64,000 nucleotides of DNA. It comes from Spirochaetaceae bacterium (GTDB lineage: Bacteria > Spirochaetota > Spirochaetia > Treponematales > Rectinemataceae). A model generated the notes under the pieces. It did not search any database and was not told where the DNA came from. It saw only the letters and a list, made by a program, of their open reading frames with translations. Below are positions 36,782-44,168 of this stretch, in pieces; the first letter of the stretch is position 1; the number at the start of each line of letters is the position of its first letter. Position numbers and translations under genes: made by a program. The DNA is taken from the NCBI GenBank assembly GCA_025358255.1, contig JANYKC010000002.1, positions 1 through 64,000 on the forward strand, given 5' to 3'.

Positions 36782-37852
36782 TTACTTGCCCAGGATGCGG
36801 CGGGCTTCGGCGAGGACTTCTTCCTCGCTCGGGATGACGCCGCCGCAGCGGCCGTAGAACTGCACGTCGGCCTTGCCTGCGCCAGCGGAGCTGGCGACCG
36901 ACAGCCTGACGTCCTCGACCATCTGGCCCATGCTCATCTCAACCGCGAGGAAGCGCTTGCCCTTGGCGGCCAGCTCGGCCAGGCGCGCCGAGGGGAAGGG
37001 CCAGAGGCTGATGGGGCGGAAGAGCCCGAGCTCCATGCCGGCTTTCTTCGCCAGCTCGACGGCGCCGAGGGCGACGCGGCTCGAGGTGCCGTAGGCCACG
37101 AAGACCAGCTCCGCCTTCTCGATGTTCACTTCCTCGAACCTCGTCTCGGCCTTCCGGACCTCCTCGTAGCGCGCGAAGCGGACGCGGACCGCGGCCTCGA
37201 GCTCCTCGGGGACGAGGATGCAGGAGCTCACATGCCGGGGCCCGCCGCCCTGGCCCGCCGCCCAGGGCTTTTCCGGAAGGCTCGCGAGGTCGCGTTCCTC
37301 CGGGAGGACGACGCCTTCCATCATCTGGCCGATGAGGCCATCCGCGAGGATCATCGCGGGCATCCGCCACTTGTCGGCCAGGTCGAAGGCCTCGTAGGTG
37401 AGGTCGGCCGCCTCCTGGACGCTCTTGGGGGCGAAAACCATGTGGTAGTAGTCGCCGTGCCCTCCGCCGCGCGTGGCCTGGAAGTAGTCGCCCTGGCCGG
37501 GGGAGATGCCACCCAGCCCAGGACCCGAACGGGCCACGTTGACGAGGACGGCGGGGAGGTCGGCGCCGCAGAGGTAGGAGATGCCTTCCTGCTTGAGCGA
37601 CATGCCCGGGCTCGAGGAGGAAGTCATCGTGCGGGTGCCGGTCGCGGCCGCGCCATAGACCATGTTGATCGCGGCGACCTCGGACTCGGCCTGGATGAAG
37701 ACGCGCTTCTTGTCGAGCATGTTCTTAGCCATATAGGCGGTGAGTTCGTTCTGGGGGGTGATGGGATACCCGAAATAAGCCCGGCAACCGGCGCGGATCG
37801 CCGCTTCGCCGATGGCCTCGTTGCCCTTCATGAGCTTCTTCTCTTCAGCCAT
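36782..37852 (-). CDS. vorB: 2-oxoacid:ferredoxin oxidoreductase, alpha subunit (VorB type)
   Basis: 356 residues. The chain begins LMKGNEAIGEAAIRAGCRAYF and has the FGYPITPQNEL, ESEVAAINMVYGAA and TSSSSPGMSLKQEGISYL segments typical of VorB/KorA. Together with the beta and gamma subunits and the ferredoxin it oxidises branched-chain 2-oxoacids (from Val, Leu, Ile) to acyl-CoA. The adjacent ptb and buk point to that substrate class rather than to 2-oxoglutarate, though specificity is not settled by sequence alone. Confidence 0.92.
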   Translation of the reverse strand: MAEEKKLMKGNEAIGEAAIRAGCRAYFGYPITPQNELTAYMAKNMLDKKRVFIQAESEVAAINMVYGAAATGTRTMTSSSSPGMSLKQEGISYLCGADLPAVLVNVARSGPGLGGISPGQGDYFQATRGGGHGDYYHMVFAPKSVQEAADLTYEAFDLADKWRMPAMILADGLIGQMMEGVVLPEERDLASLPEKPWAAGQGGGPRHVSSCILVPEELEAAVRVRFARYEEVRKAETRFEEVNIEKAELVFVAYGTSSRVALGAVELAKKAGMELGLFRPISLWPFPSARLAELAAKGKRFLAVEMSMGQMVEDVRLSVASSAGAGKADVQFYGRCGGVIPSEEEVLAEARRILGK

Positions 37853-37864
37853 TGCCCTTCCTCC

Positions 37865-38080
37865 TTACAGCTTCCAGACGGTGACGGCCACGTCCGGACA
37901 GACGGTGTAGCAGTTGCCGCAGGCTATGCACTTCGTCTCGTCGATGACGCGCATGGGGTAGTAACCCCAGGAATTGGGCGAATCATCCACTCCGAGCACC
38001 TTCACGGGGCAGGAGCGTACGCAGAGCAGGCAGCCCTTGCAGCGTTCCCTGTCGACGACGGGCTTTCCCTTGTTGGCCAT
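37865..38080 (-). CDS. 2x[4Fe-4S] ferredoxin, delta subunit of the oxidoreductase
   Basis: 71 residues from ATG 38080 with AAGGAGAGG upstream. Two complete cluster motifs, CKGCLLCVRSCP and CIACGNCYTVCP, with the insert between them typical of the KorD/VorD type. It carries electrons from the oxidoreductase to soluble ferredoxin. Sits directly before vorB; the ~100 bases separating it from ptb contain no further gene. Confidence 0.95.
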   Translation of the reverse strand: MANKGKPVVDRERCKGCLLCVRSCPVKVLGVDDSPNSWGYYPMRVIDETKCIACGNCYTVCPDVAVTVWKL

Positions 38081-38181
38081 ATGTCCTCTCCTTGCAGAGT
38101 TTTCCCTTCCGGCGAACCGCGGCCGCATGCGAGGCGAGAGCCTCCCGCGCAACCGCGGCAAATCCACTCATTGCGGACGGC

Positions 38182-39093
38182 TCACGCGCCTTTTCCCTGA
38201 CTCACCAGCGCGGCGAAGGCGATGGAGGCCAGCTTGGTCTCCGCGCTGTCGGCACGGCTCGTGAGGATGATGGGCCGGGATGCCCCCATCACGATGCCGG
38301 CGCCCTTGGCGCCCCCCAGGTCGATGAGGCTCTTGTACAGCAGGTTCCCGGCCTCGATGTCCGGGGCGACAAGGATGTCGGCGTCCCCCGCCACCTCGGA
38401 CTCGATCTTCTTGATGCGGGCGCTTTCCGCGCTCACCGCGTTGTCCAGCGCCAGCGGCCCGTCCACCACGCAGCCCTTCACCTGCCCCCGGCGGTTCATC
38501 ATGGTGATGATCGCGGCTTCGGCCGTGCAGGGCATCTTCTCATAATTGACCTTTTCCACCGCGGCCAGGAGGGCCACCTTGGGCCTGTCCACGCCGAGGG
38601 CCTTCATGGCCAGGACGGCGTTCGCGATTATGTCGAGCTTGGCGGGGATGTCCGGCGAGATGTTGATGGCGGCGTCAGTGACGATGAAAAGCTTGTGGTA
38701 ATGGGAGGACTCGAAGACCGCGACATGGCTCGTGAGGCGTCCGGAGTTGATGCCGGTCTCCTTGTTGAGGGCGGCCTTCAGGATGACGGAGGTGTCCACG
38801 AGGCCCTTCATCAGCATGTCGGCCTTGCCCGCCCTCACGAGCTCGACCGCCTTGGCCGCGGCCTTGGCCGGGTCCCTCTCTTCCACGACCTCGAAGGGGG
38901 AGAGGTCGAGCCCGAGCTCCTTCCCGATGGCGGCTATCGCGTCGGGATCCCCCACGAGGACGCTTGTGGCCAGGCCGTGTCGATGGGCGTCCGAGACGGC
39001 TTCCAGGGCAGAGGCCTCCTGCGCGGCGGCCACGGCGATCCTTCGCGGCCCGGCGGCCGTTGCCGCGGCGAGGATGTCCGCGATCGTCCTCAC
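38182..39093 (-). CDS. ptb: phosphate butyryltransferase
   Basis: 303 residues. Converts butyryl- or branched acyl-CoA plus phosphate to acyl-phosphate. Family landmarks: LMKGLVDTSVILKAALNKETG, LFIVTDAAINISPD, and ILVAPDIEAGNLLYKSL, plus GIVMGASRPIILTSRADS. GTG start at 39093 overlaps the buk stop (GTGA), so the two are translationally coupled, as expected for enzymes acting in sequence. Confidence 0.96.
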   Translation of the reverse strand: MRTIADILAAATAAGPRRIAVAAAQEASALEAVSDAHRHGLATSVLVGDPDAIAAIGKELGLDLSPFEVVEERDPAKAAAKAVELVRAGKADMLMKGLVDTSVILKAALNKETGINSGRLTSHVAVFESSHYHKLFIVTDAAINISPDIPAKLDIIANAVLAMKALGVDRPKVALLAAVEKVNYEKMPCTAEAAIITMMNRRGQVKGCVVDGPLALDNAVSAESARIKKIESEVAGDADILVAPDIEAGNLLYKSLIDLGGAKGAGIVMGASRPIILTSRADSAETKLASIAFAALVSQGKGA

Positions 39094-40169
39094 GACGCGG
39101 CTCCATAGGCCTGGACCACGGCCGGGTCCTCGAGGGCGCGGGTGCCCGCGAGGGCAAGGGCCTCAAGCTCGCCCTCGCCGGGATAGGCAAGGACTGGAGC
39201 GATGAAATCGCACATCTCACGCAGGCCCTCGACGCATTCCTTCCCGTAGGCGATGCCGCCCGTCACGATGATGGCGTCCACGCGGCCCTTGGCGGCGGCG
39301 GCCAGCGCGCCGATACTTTTCCCGACCTGGTAGATGAAGGCATTGTAATAAAGGGTCCCTTCGGGATCCCCGGCGCGGCAGGCGTTCTCCGCCACCCTCA
39401 TGTCGTTCGAGCCCATGAAGGAGACCAAGCCCCCCTGCCCCGCTATCATCTTCGAGATTTCCTTCTCGCTGTACTTCCCGGAAAAACAGAGCTTGGCCAG
39501 CTGGAGGGTGGGCAGGGTGCCCGAACGCTCGGGGCTGAAGGGGCCCTCGCCGTTGAGCGCGTTGTTCACGTCCACGACGCGGCCGTTCTGGTGAAGTCCC
39601 ACGGAGACTCCACCGCCCAGGTGGGCCACGATTATGCTCGCCTCCTCGTAGTTGAGCCCATTCTCGCGGCACCAGCGGCGGGCCACGGCTTTCTGGTTCA
39701 AGGCGTGGAAAATGGAGATGCGCTTGAAGAGCTTGTGGCCCGAGACGCGGGCGAGGTCCGACAGCTCGTCCACGACGACGGGATCGGCGATGTAGGCGGG
39801 GATGCCCAGCTCCTCGGCCAGCGAACTGGCGATGAGGGCGCCGAGGTTGGATGCGTGCTCGCCGTATTTGGCGGAAAGCAGATCGTCCTTCATCCGTTCA
39901 TTGACGGCATAGATGCCGCCGGGGATCGGCATGAGGAGCCCGCCTCGGCCAACCACTGCCGAGAGGCGGGAAAGGTCGAAACCGCGGCTCTTGAGGAGGT
40001 CAGTGATCCTGGCGCGCCTGAAATCGTACTGGGAGGCGATGCTATGGAAAACCGCGAGTTCCTCGGAGGAATGCGAGATGCCTTCCGAGAAAAGCTCCTT
40101 GCTGTTTTCGAAGACGCCGATCTTGGTCGACGTCGATCCCGGATTGATGACAAGGATGATGCTTGGCAT
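39090..40169 (-). CDS. buk: butyrate (branched-chain acid) kinase
   Basis: 359 residues. ASKHA-fold kinase that makes ATP from acyl-phosphate and ADP. The ATP motifs are INPGSTSTKIGVFE at the N-terminus, then ISIFHALNQKA, IVAHLGGGVSVGLH and DAIIVTGGIAY. First gene of a six-gene leftward operon with its own strong promoter at 40208-40235. Position with ptb and the vor genes indicates substrate-level phosphorylation from isobutyrate/isovalerate-type acids. Confidence 0.96.
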   Translation of the reverse strand: MPSIILVINPGSTSTKIGVFENSKELFSEGISHSSEELAVFHSIASQYDFRRARITDLLKSRGFDLSRLSAVVGRGGLLMPIPGGIYAVNERMKDDLLSAKYGEHASNLGALIASSLAEELGIPAYIADPVVVDELSDLARVSGHKLFKRISIFHALNQKAVARRWCRENGLNYEEASIIVAHLGGGVSVGLHQNGRVVDVNNALNGEGPFSPERSGTLPTLQLAKLCFSGKYSEKEISKMIAGQGGLVSFMGSNDMRVAENACRAGDPEGTLYYNAFIYQVGKSIGALAAAAKGRVDAIIVTGGIAYGKECVEGLREMCDFIAPVLAYPGEGELEALALAGTRALEDPAVVQAYGAAS

Positions 40170-40207
40170 ACGACTCCCTCGCGCGCGTATGAGACTGGCC
40201 TTGATGG

Positions 40208-40235
40208 ATTATAGCATAAAGAAGGGAAGTCGCAA
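40208..40235 (-). promoter_or_regulatory. sigma70 promoter of the buk-ptb-vor operon
   Basis: On the minus strand TTGCGA (40235-40230), 16-base spacer, perfect TATAAT (40213-40208), about 40 bases ahead of the buk ATG. Confidence 0.8.
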
Positions 40236-40261
40236 GCCAAAAAGCGTAAATTTCAAAAGGG

Positions 40262-40280
40262 CGTTTCGATTATTGAAACG
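40262..40280. promoter_or_regulatory. palindromic operator candidate upstream of the buk promoter
   Basis: CGTTTC-GATTATT-GAAACG, perfect 6-bp arms with a 7-base centre, starting 27 bases upstream of the -35 box. Typical spacing for an activator or an upstream operator. The rest of 40170-40376 contains only this, the promoter and the GC-rich repeat. Confidence 0.45.
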
Positions 40281-40317
40281 AAAGGCGAATCTGCCTGGGT
40301 CAAGGCGCCGGCACTAC

Positions 40318-40360
40318 CGGCACGGGGTTCGTGCCGGCGGCACGGGGTTCGTACCGGCGC
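40318..40360. repeat. two 20-bp tandem units, each an inverted repeat
   Basis: CACGGGGTTCGTGCCGGCGG and CACGGGGTTCGTACCGGCGC follow each other; each can form a CCGGCAC/GTGCCGG-type stem. Lies just past the stop of the leftward gene at 40377 and may end its transcript, although no T-run follows. Confidence 0.6.
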
Positions 40361-40376
40361 AAGGGAAGCGGCTAGT

Positions 40377-42278
40377 CTAGCGCTTGAGGAGCTTGATCAT
40401 GTAGATCTGGACGTACTGTTCCAGGGCTGCGTGGTTCTTGATTTTCAGCAAGGCGGGGGTATCGGCAAGCGCGGCGGCCAGGTTCTTGAGCCTATCCGTG
40501 GTAAGGCCTGAAGGCTGGAGGCTCCTCAGGATATTCCGGAGGTAGTCCCGCACAAGGCTGTTCACGTCCTCGAGGAGGTCGGCCTTGGCCTGGGGATTGA
40601 GGAGGTTGTTCCACCGCCCCTCCAGCTCCTGGAGGTAGTCCTCCGTCGAATAGCCAGCCGGGACCAAGGTCGCGGCCACCACTTCCGCGGCCGCCGAAAA
40701 GGCCGCCCGCCGGGCCTTCAGGGTCTGGCCCTCGCCTCCCACAGGCTTGGCTGCCGCAGCCTTGACTGGCTTGGGATTCCTGGACTTGGAGGAAAACCGG
40801 CGGAAGAGGCGCACGAGGCCTGAAAGGATGGGCACAGAATACCAAAAGGGCAGGACCATCTTCGCGTCGGTGCAGAGGGCCTTGCGATCAAGATCGAGGA
40901 GCTCGTCGATGGGCAGGAGCTCGCCTTTATAGAAGACCTGGGATATGTCCGCGGGGGGATCGCCCTTTGCCGCGAGGTCGCCATAGGCGAGTTGCGGTAT
41001 CCTTTCCTTCATCAGGGCATCGAGGAGGGGGAAGCGCGACTCTATGAAGGAATGCAGCTCCTTCCGGAAATCCTCGTCCACCTCCATCGCGGGAACGACC
41101 TTGAAATCCTCGATGAGCCGGCTCCACTGTCCGGTAAGGCGGGTCCGGGCTTCCTGCCGCGCCTCGGTGAGGAGGCGAAAAACCAGGGGGAAGAGCCGGT
41201 CCCTGGCCATGTAGACCCGCCGGCCCTGCCCGGTGGTGACCACAAAAAGCTCCGGCAGGCTTCCTTCCTCGGCTTCGATGGTCTTGCGCTTCACGAAGGC
41301 CTCCATGTCCTCCTTGCTCACCTTCCCGAGAAGGGGCTGGCCTTGGGAATCCCGGAAAGCGGACATGTCATCAAGCCCGAAATGGTAGGGCGGCTTCCTC
41401 ATCGCCTGGTCAAGGGACCGATAGGCCTGCTCCATGTCGAGGATCCGCTTGGCCTTCGATTTGTAGTATCCGGAGTAGAACTCGCACAGGAGGGCAGCCT
41501 GGTAGATCGACAGGTCCTCCGCGGTCTTGTCCTGCTTCTTCTCGAGGTCGCGCTTGACATGGCTTGTAAGATGGGCCCAAAAGGGGAAAACCATCTCGTT
41601 GGCAGAGGACTTCAGTTCCTGGATCGCCTCGAAGGGCTTCGTGAAGACGGCGCCGAGCATTTCCTTGAGCTGGTTTTCCTTGCTCGCGAAAGCATAGAGG
41701 AGCTTGGTCTGGATGTACTCCCGGTTGGCGCCTTGCCTCAGGTATTGCCTGACCTTGATAATGGCGTATTCGAGGATCTTTTCCGGCACGAAGACCTGGG
41801 GAACGACAAAGGGCCGGATGCCACCGGAAAAAAGCACCCGGTACAGGGGCACTAGGGGCTCGGTCTCCCGGTCGGAAACATGGGCAAGGTCCGTATCGAC
41901 ATTGACCGTCTGGATCCATTCGGGGGGCACGGTGATCTTGAGCCCCTCCTCGTCGGGAAAGGGAAGCTCCGGGCTTTCGTCGATGCGCTTATACTCGGCA
42001 AAAAAGGCGTTGGCATAGTGTTCGGGCATCACGATGGTGGCCAGCTCGTTGCCGATGAGCTCGAGGGCTATCCGCCTTTCCTTGGCAAGCTTGTAAAGGC
42101 GGGGCACCAGGATGGAATCCGGATTGATGGCCAGGTCGCGGTAAATGGCCTCTGATTGATCCGAAAGGCTAGCCTGTCGCTGGACTGCCCGGGAAAACAC
42201 CGTATAGTCCATGGAAGTGAGGTTGTTCTTGTGGGCGAAGGCTCGCGCGAGCTGGTAGACGTCGATATCCCGGGCCAT
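40377..42278 (-). CDS. large hypothetical protein of spirochaete type
   Basis: 633 residues from ATG 42278 (ARDIDVYQLARAFAHKNN...). I recognise no catalytic domain. The chain is soluble, mostly helical and rich in charged residues, with one more hydrophobic stretch near 480 (PFWYSVPILSGLVRLFRR) followed by a basic Lys/Ala segment, so it may touch the membrane. Its GC and codon pattern match the neighbours, and it is a clean single long frame. Upstream the small basic-peptide gene reads the same way but ends at a terminator. Confidence 0.8.
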   Translation of the reverse strand: MARDIDVYQLARAFAHKNNLTSMDYTVFSRAVQRQASLSDQSEAIYRDLAINPDSILVPRLYKLAKERRIALELIGNELATIVMPEHYANAFFAEYKRIDESPELPFPDEEGLKITVPPEWIQTVNVDTDLAHVSDRETEPLVPLYRVLFSGGIRPFVVPQVFVPEKILEYAIIKVRQYLRQGANREYIQTKLLYAFASKENQLKEMLGAVFTKPFEAIQELKSSANEMVFPFWAHLTSHVKRDLEKKQDKTAEDLSIYQAALLCEFYSGYYKSKAKRILDMEQAYRSLDQAMRKPPYHFGLDDMSAFRDSQGQPLLGKVSKEDMEAFVKRKTIEAEEGSLPELFVVTTGQGRRVYMARDRLFPLVFRLLTEARQEARTRLTGQWSRLIEDFKVVPAMEVDEDFRKELHSFIESRFPLLDALMKERIPQLAYGDLAAKGDPPADISQVFYKGELLPIDELLDLDRKALCTDAKMVLPFWYSVPILSGLVRLFRRFSSKSRNPKPVKAAAAKPVGGEGQTLKARRAAFSAAAEVVAATLVPAGYSTEDYLQELEGRWNNLLNPQAKADLLEDVNSLVRDYLRNILRSLQPSGLTTDRLKNLAAALADTPALLKIKNHAALEQYVQIYMIKLLKR

Positions 42279-42318
42279 ACGTAGTTGTATCCTAGCCGCC
42301 CACTGGGTGGAAGGCAAT

Positions 42319-42357
42319 AAAAAAAGAAACGGCCGCTTCCTGCTTGAGGAGGCGGCC
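42319..42357 (-). terminator. rho-independent terminator after the small basic-peptide gene
   Basis: Stem GGCCGC..TCCT/AGGA..GCGGCC with a long A-run on the plus-strand side, giving a U-tract leftward. T4 on the other side makes it possibly bidirectional. Confidence 0.8.
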
Positions 42358-42384
42358 ATTTTCGATCCGAAGATCGCAACGCAA

Positions 42385-42474
42385 CTATCGGGTCTTGTGC
42401 CGATTCTTTCTCTTCTTCTTCTTGCGCTTGTGCGTCGCTATCTTCTTGAGCTTTCTTTTACGTCCGCAGGGCAC
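42385..42474 (-). CDS. 29-residue basic AURKAIP1/COX24-type peptide (ribosome-associated family)
   Basis: GTG 42474 follows AAAGGAGACCGGAA. The product begins MPCGRKRKLKKIATHKRKK and ends RKNRHKTR: half its residues are Lys or Arg. This is the pattern of the short bacterial AURKAIP1/COX24-domain peptides (typically MPSGKKRKRHKIATHKRKK-like) thought to bind the small ribosomal subunit. It is flanked by its own promoter (42546-42574) and terminator (42319-42357), so it is an independent transcription unit. It is easily missed because of its length. Confidence 0.85.
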   Translation of the reverse strand: MPCGRKRKLKKIATHKRKKKKRKNRHKTR

Positions 42475-42545
42475 TTCCGGTCTCCTTTGCGAAGCGATTC
42501 GAACCCAAGCGCGGCATAAACCGCGGGCCAAAATGCTAGGAGCTG

Positions 42546-42574
42546 ATTAAAGCATGTCGCTCCCTGATCGTCAA
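42546..42574 (-). promoter_or_regulatory. sigma70 promoter of the small basic-peptide gene
   Basis: TTGACG (42574-42569), 17-base spacer, TTTAAT (42551-42546) on the minus strand, 72 bases ahead of the GTG. Confidence 0.65.
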
Positions 42575-42661
42575 GTACTCCAGACCACCTCTTCGCTCCG
42601 GTAAAAGAGCCAAACTCACCGCGTTCTACGGTATATTCATATCCGGAAGAAAGGAGCCACG

Positions 42662-43399
42662 ATGGAAGCCCTTACGCGGGAATGCATCACCGGGGATTGC
42701 GCCAAGGCAGTGAGCAAGGAAGAACTGGAGGCCAAGCTCTCCGGGAAACCCGATTTCGCGCTTGAAGACCATTTTTGCCAAGGGAAGGGGGCTTTTTGCC
42801 TTGATGCCGACCTCTGCGTCCAGCTTGTGGCCCATGCCCATCTTCCGACCCGCTTCGGGGACTTTGAGCTCTATGGCTTTTACGACGCGAAGGCCGACAA
42901 GGAGCACACGGCTGTGGTGCGAGGCGACGTGAAGGACGCGCAGGCATTGCCCGTCCGGGTCCACTCAGAATGCCATACGGGCGATGTACTGGGCTCGCTG
43001 CGCTGCGATTGCCGCGACCAGCTCGAAGCCAGCCTCCGCTATGTCGGGGCCCAGGAAAAAGGGGCTGTCGTCTACCTGAAGCAGGAAGGTCGGGGCATAG
43101 GCCTGCTCAACAAGATCAAGGCCTACCAGCTCCAGGAACTGGGGCTTGATACCGTGGAAGCCAATCTCTACCTTGGCTTCCCCGACGAGGGACGCGATTA
43201 CAAGGTCGCCGCGAAGATACTATCCCTCCTCGGGATCGGCTCGGTGAGCCTCCTGACGAATAATCCGGATAAAATTGAAAAGCTGAAGGCGGAAGGCGTA
43301 TCAATTGTCGACCGCATCCCCATTGTCATCCCCGCGAACCCTTACGACGAGGCCTATCTGAACACCAAAAAGGAAAAAATGGGCCATATTTTCGGTTGA
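42662..43399 (+). CDS. ribA: GTP cyclohydrolase II
   Basis: 245 residues from ATG 42662 (GAAAGGAGCCACG upstream). First step of riboflavin synthesis. Zinc ligands are in CHTGDVLGSLRCDC and the catalytic KQEGRGIGLLNKIKAYQLQ block is intact, as is LLTNNPDKIEKLKAEG. About 60 extra N-terminal residues precede the enzyme core. It is a stand-alone RibA, not fused to RibB. No other riboflavin gene is nearby, so it may serve another pteridine- or flavin-type pathway. Confidence 0.95.
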   Translation: MEALTRECITGDCAKAVSKEELEAKLSGKPDFALEDHFCQGKGAFCLDADLCVQLVAHAHLPTRFGDFELYGFYDAKADKEHTAVVRGDVKDAQALPVRVHSECHTGDVLGSLRCDCRDQLEASLRYVGAQEKGAVVYLKQEGRGIGLLNKIKAYQLQELGLDTVEANLYLGFPDEGRDYKVAAKILSLLGIGSVSLLTNNPDKIEKLKAEGVSIVDRIPIVIPANPYDEAYLNTKKEKMGHIFG

Positions 43400-43454
43400 A
43401 GCCTTGCAAATTGCCGATTTCGACCGCATGATTTCCCCACCAAGCGGGGCGGTA

Positions 43455-43483
43455 TTGCAAAGACGCGTGGCATCTATTATAAC
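43455..43483 (+). promoter_or_regulatory. sigma70 promoter of the CheY-like gene
   Basis: TTGCAA (43455-43460), 17-base spacer, TATAAC (43478-43483), 70 bases ahead of ATG 43553. Confidence 0.55.
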
Positions 43484-43552
43484 CGAAGCAGTACAGCCGA
43501 AGGCTCATGCGAAATCGCGGTGCCCCGGTGAATCAAAGGAGCGTTGAAGCGT

Positions 43553-43990
43553 ATGATCGCCAAGTCCGACATGCCGAACATCAACGAGAAGCGCCCCGAG
43601 GGGATCAAGCCGGATGGCTCCGGCTATCGCGTTCTAATTGTTGACGACTCGATGTTCATCGCCAAACAGCTCGGTCAGATACTTACGTCAGAAGGATTCG
43701 ATGTCGTCGGCACCGCCGGCGATGGTGTTCAGGGCATCGAGAAATACAAGGAACTCTGTCCCAACATCGACCTCGTGACCATGGATATCACGATGCCGAA
43801 AATGGATGGGGTGACGGCCCTTGAAAAGATCCTGGAATTCGACAAGAACGCCTGCATCGTCATGGTTTCCGCCCTTGGGAAGGAAGATGTCGTCAAGAAA
43901 AGCCTTCTTCTCGGCGCCAAGAGCTACATAGTCAAGCCGCTCGACCGGAAAAAAGTCCTCGAGCGCATCCTGGCAGTATTGAAACGATAG
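43553..43990 (+). CDS. CheY-like single-domain response regulator
   Basis: 145 residues. Receiver fold with acidic pair in VLIVDDSMFI, phospho-acceptor Asp in LVTMDITMPKMDG, the switch Ser in MVSALGKED and Lys in YIVKPLDRKK. About 25 residues precede the receiver, more than in standard CheY. No output domain, so it acts by binding (flagellar motor or another kinase). AAAGGAG lies 11 bases upstream of ATG 43553; a TTG at 43544 is too close to that site. Ends in a strong terminator. Confidence 0.95.
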   Translation: MIAKSDMPNINEKRPEGIKPDGSGYRVLIVDDSMFIAKQLGQILTSEGFDVVGTAGDGVQGIEKYKELCPNIDLVTMDITMPKMDGVTALEKILEFDKNACIVMVSALGKEDVVKKSLLLGAKSYIVKPLDRKKVLERILAVLKR

Positions 43991-44013
43991 TCCTCCCCCT
44001 GCCGACTTCATGT

Positions 44014-44047
44014 ACGGACCGTCCCAAAAGGACGGTCCGCTTTTTTT
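44014..44047 (+). terminator. rho-independent terminator after the CheY-like gene
   Basis: Perfect 10-bp stem CGGACCGTCC/GGACGGTCCG with CAAAA loop, followed by C and T7. Confidence 0.95.
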
Positions 44048-44168
44048 GTCCCGAGGTTCGATGGGTGCATCAAGACGGCCCAAAAAACCATAGGCGTCGC
44101 AGGGCAACCATGCCCCTGCGGCTCCTGCGGCTCCTGCGATCCATGTTCCACCCGAGCCGAAGCCGGGT

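Noticed and set aside
36431-38200. 589-codon open frame on the plus strand
   Set aside because: Antisense to the vor beta, alpha and ferredoxin genes; GC-driven shadow.
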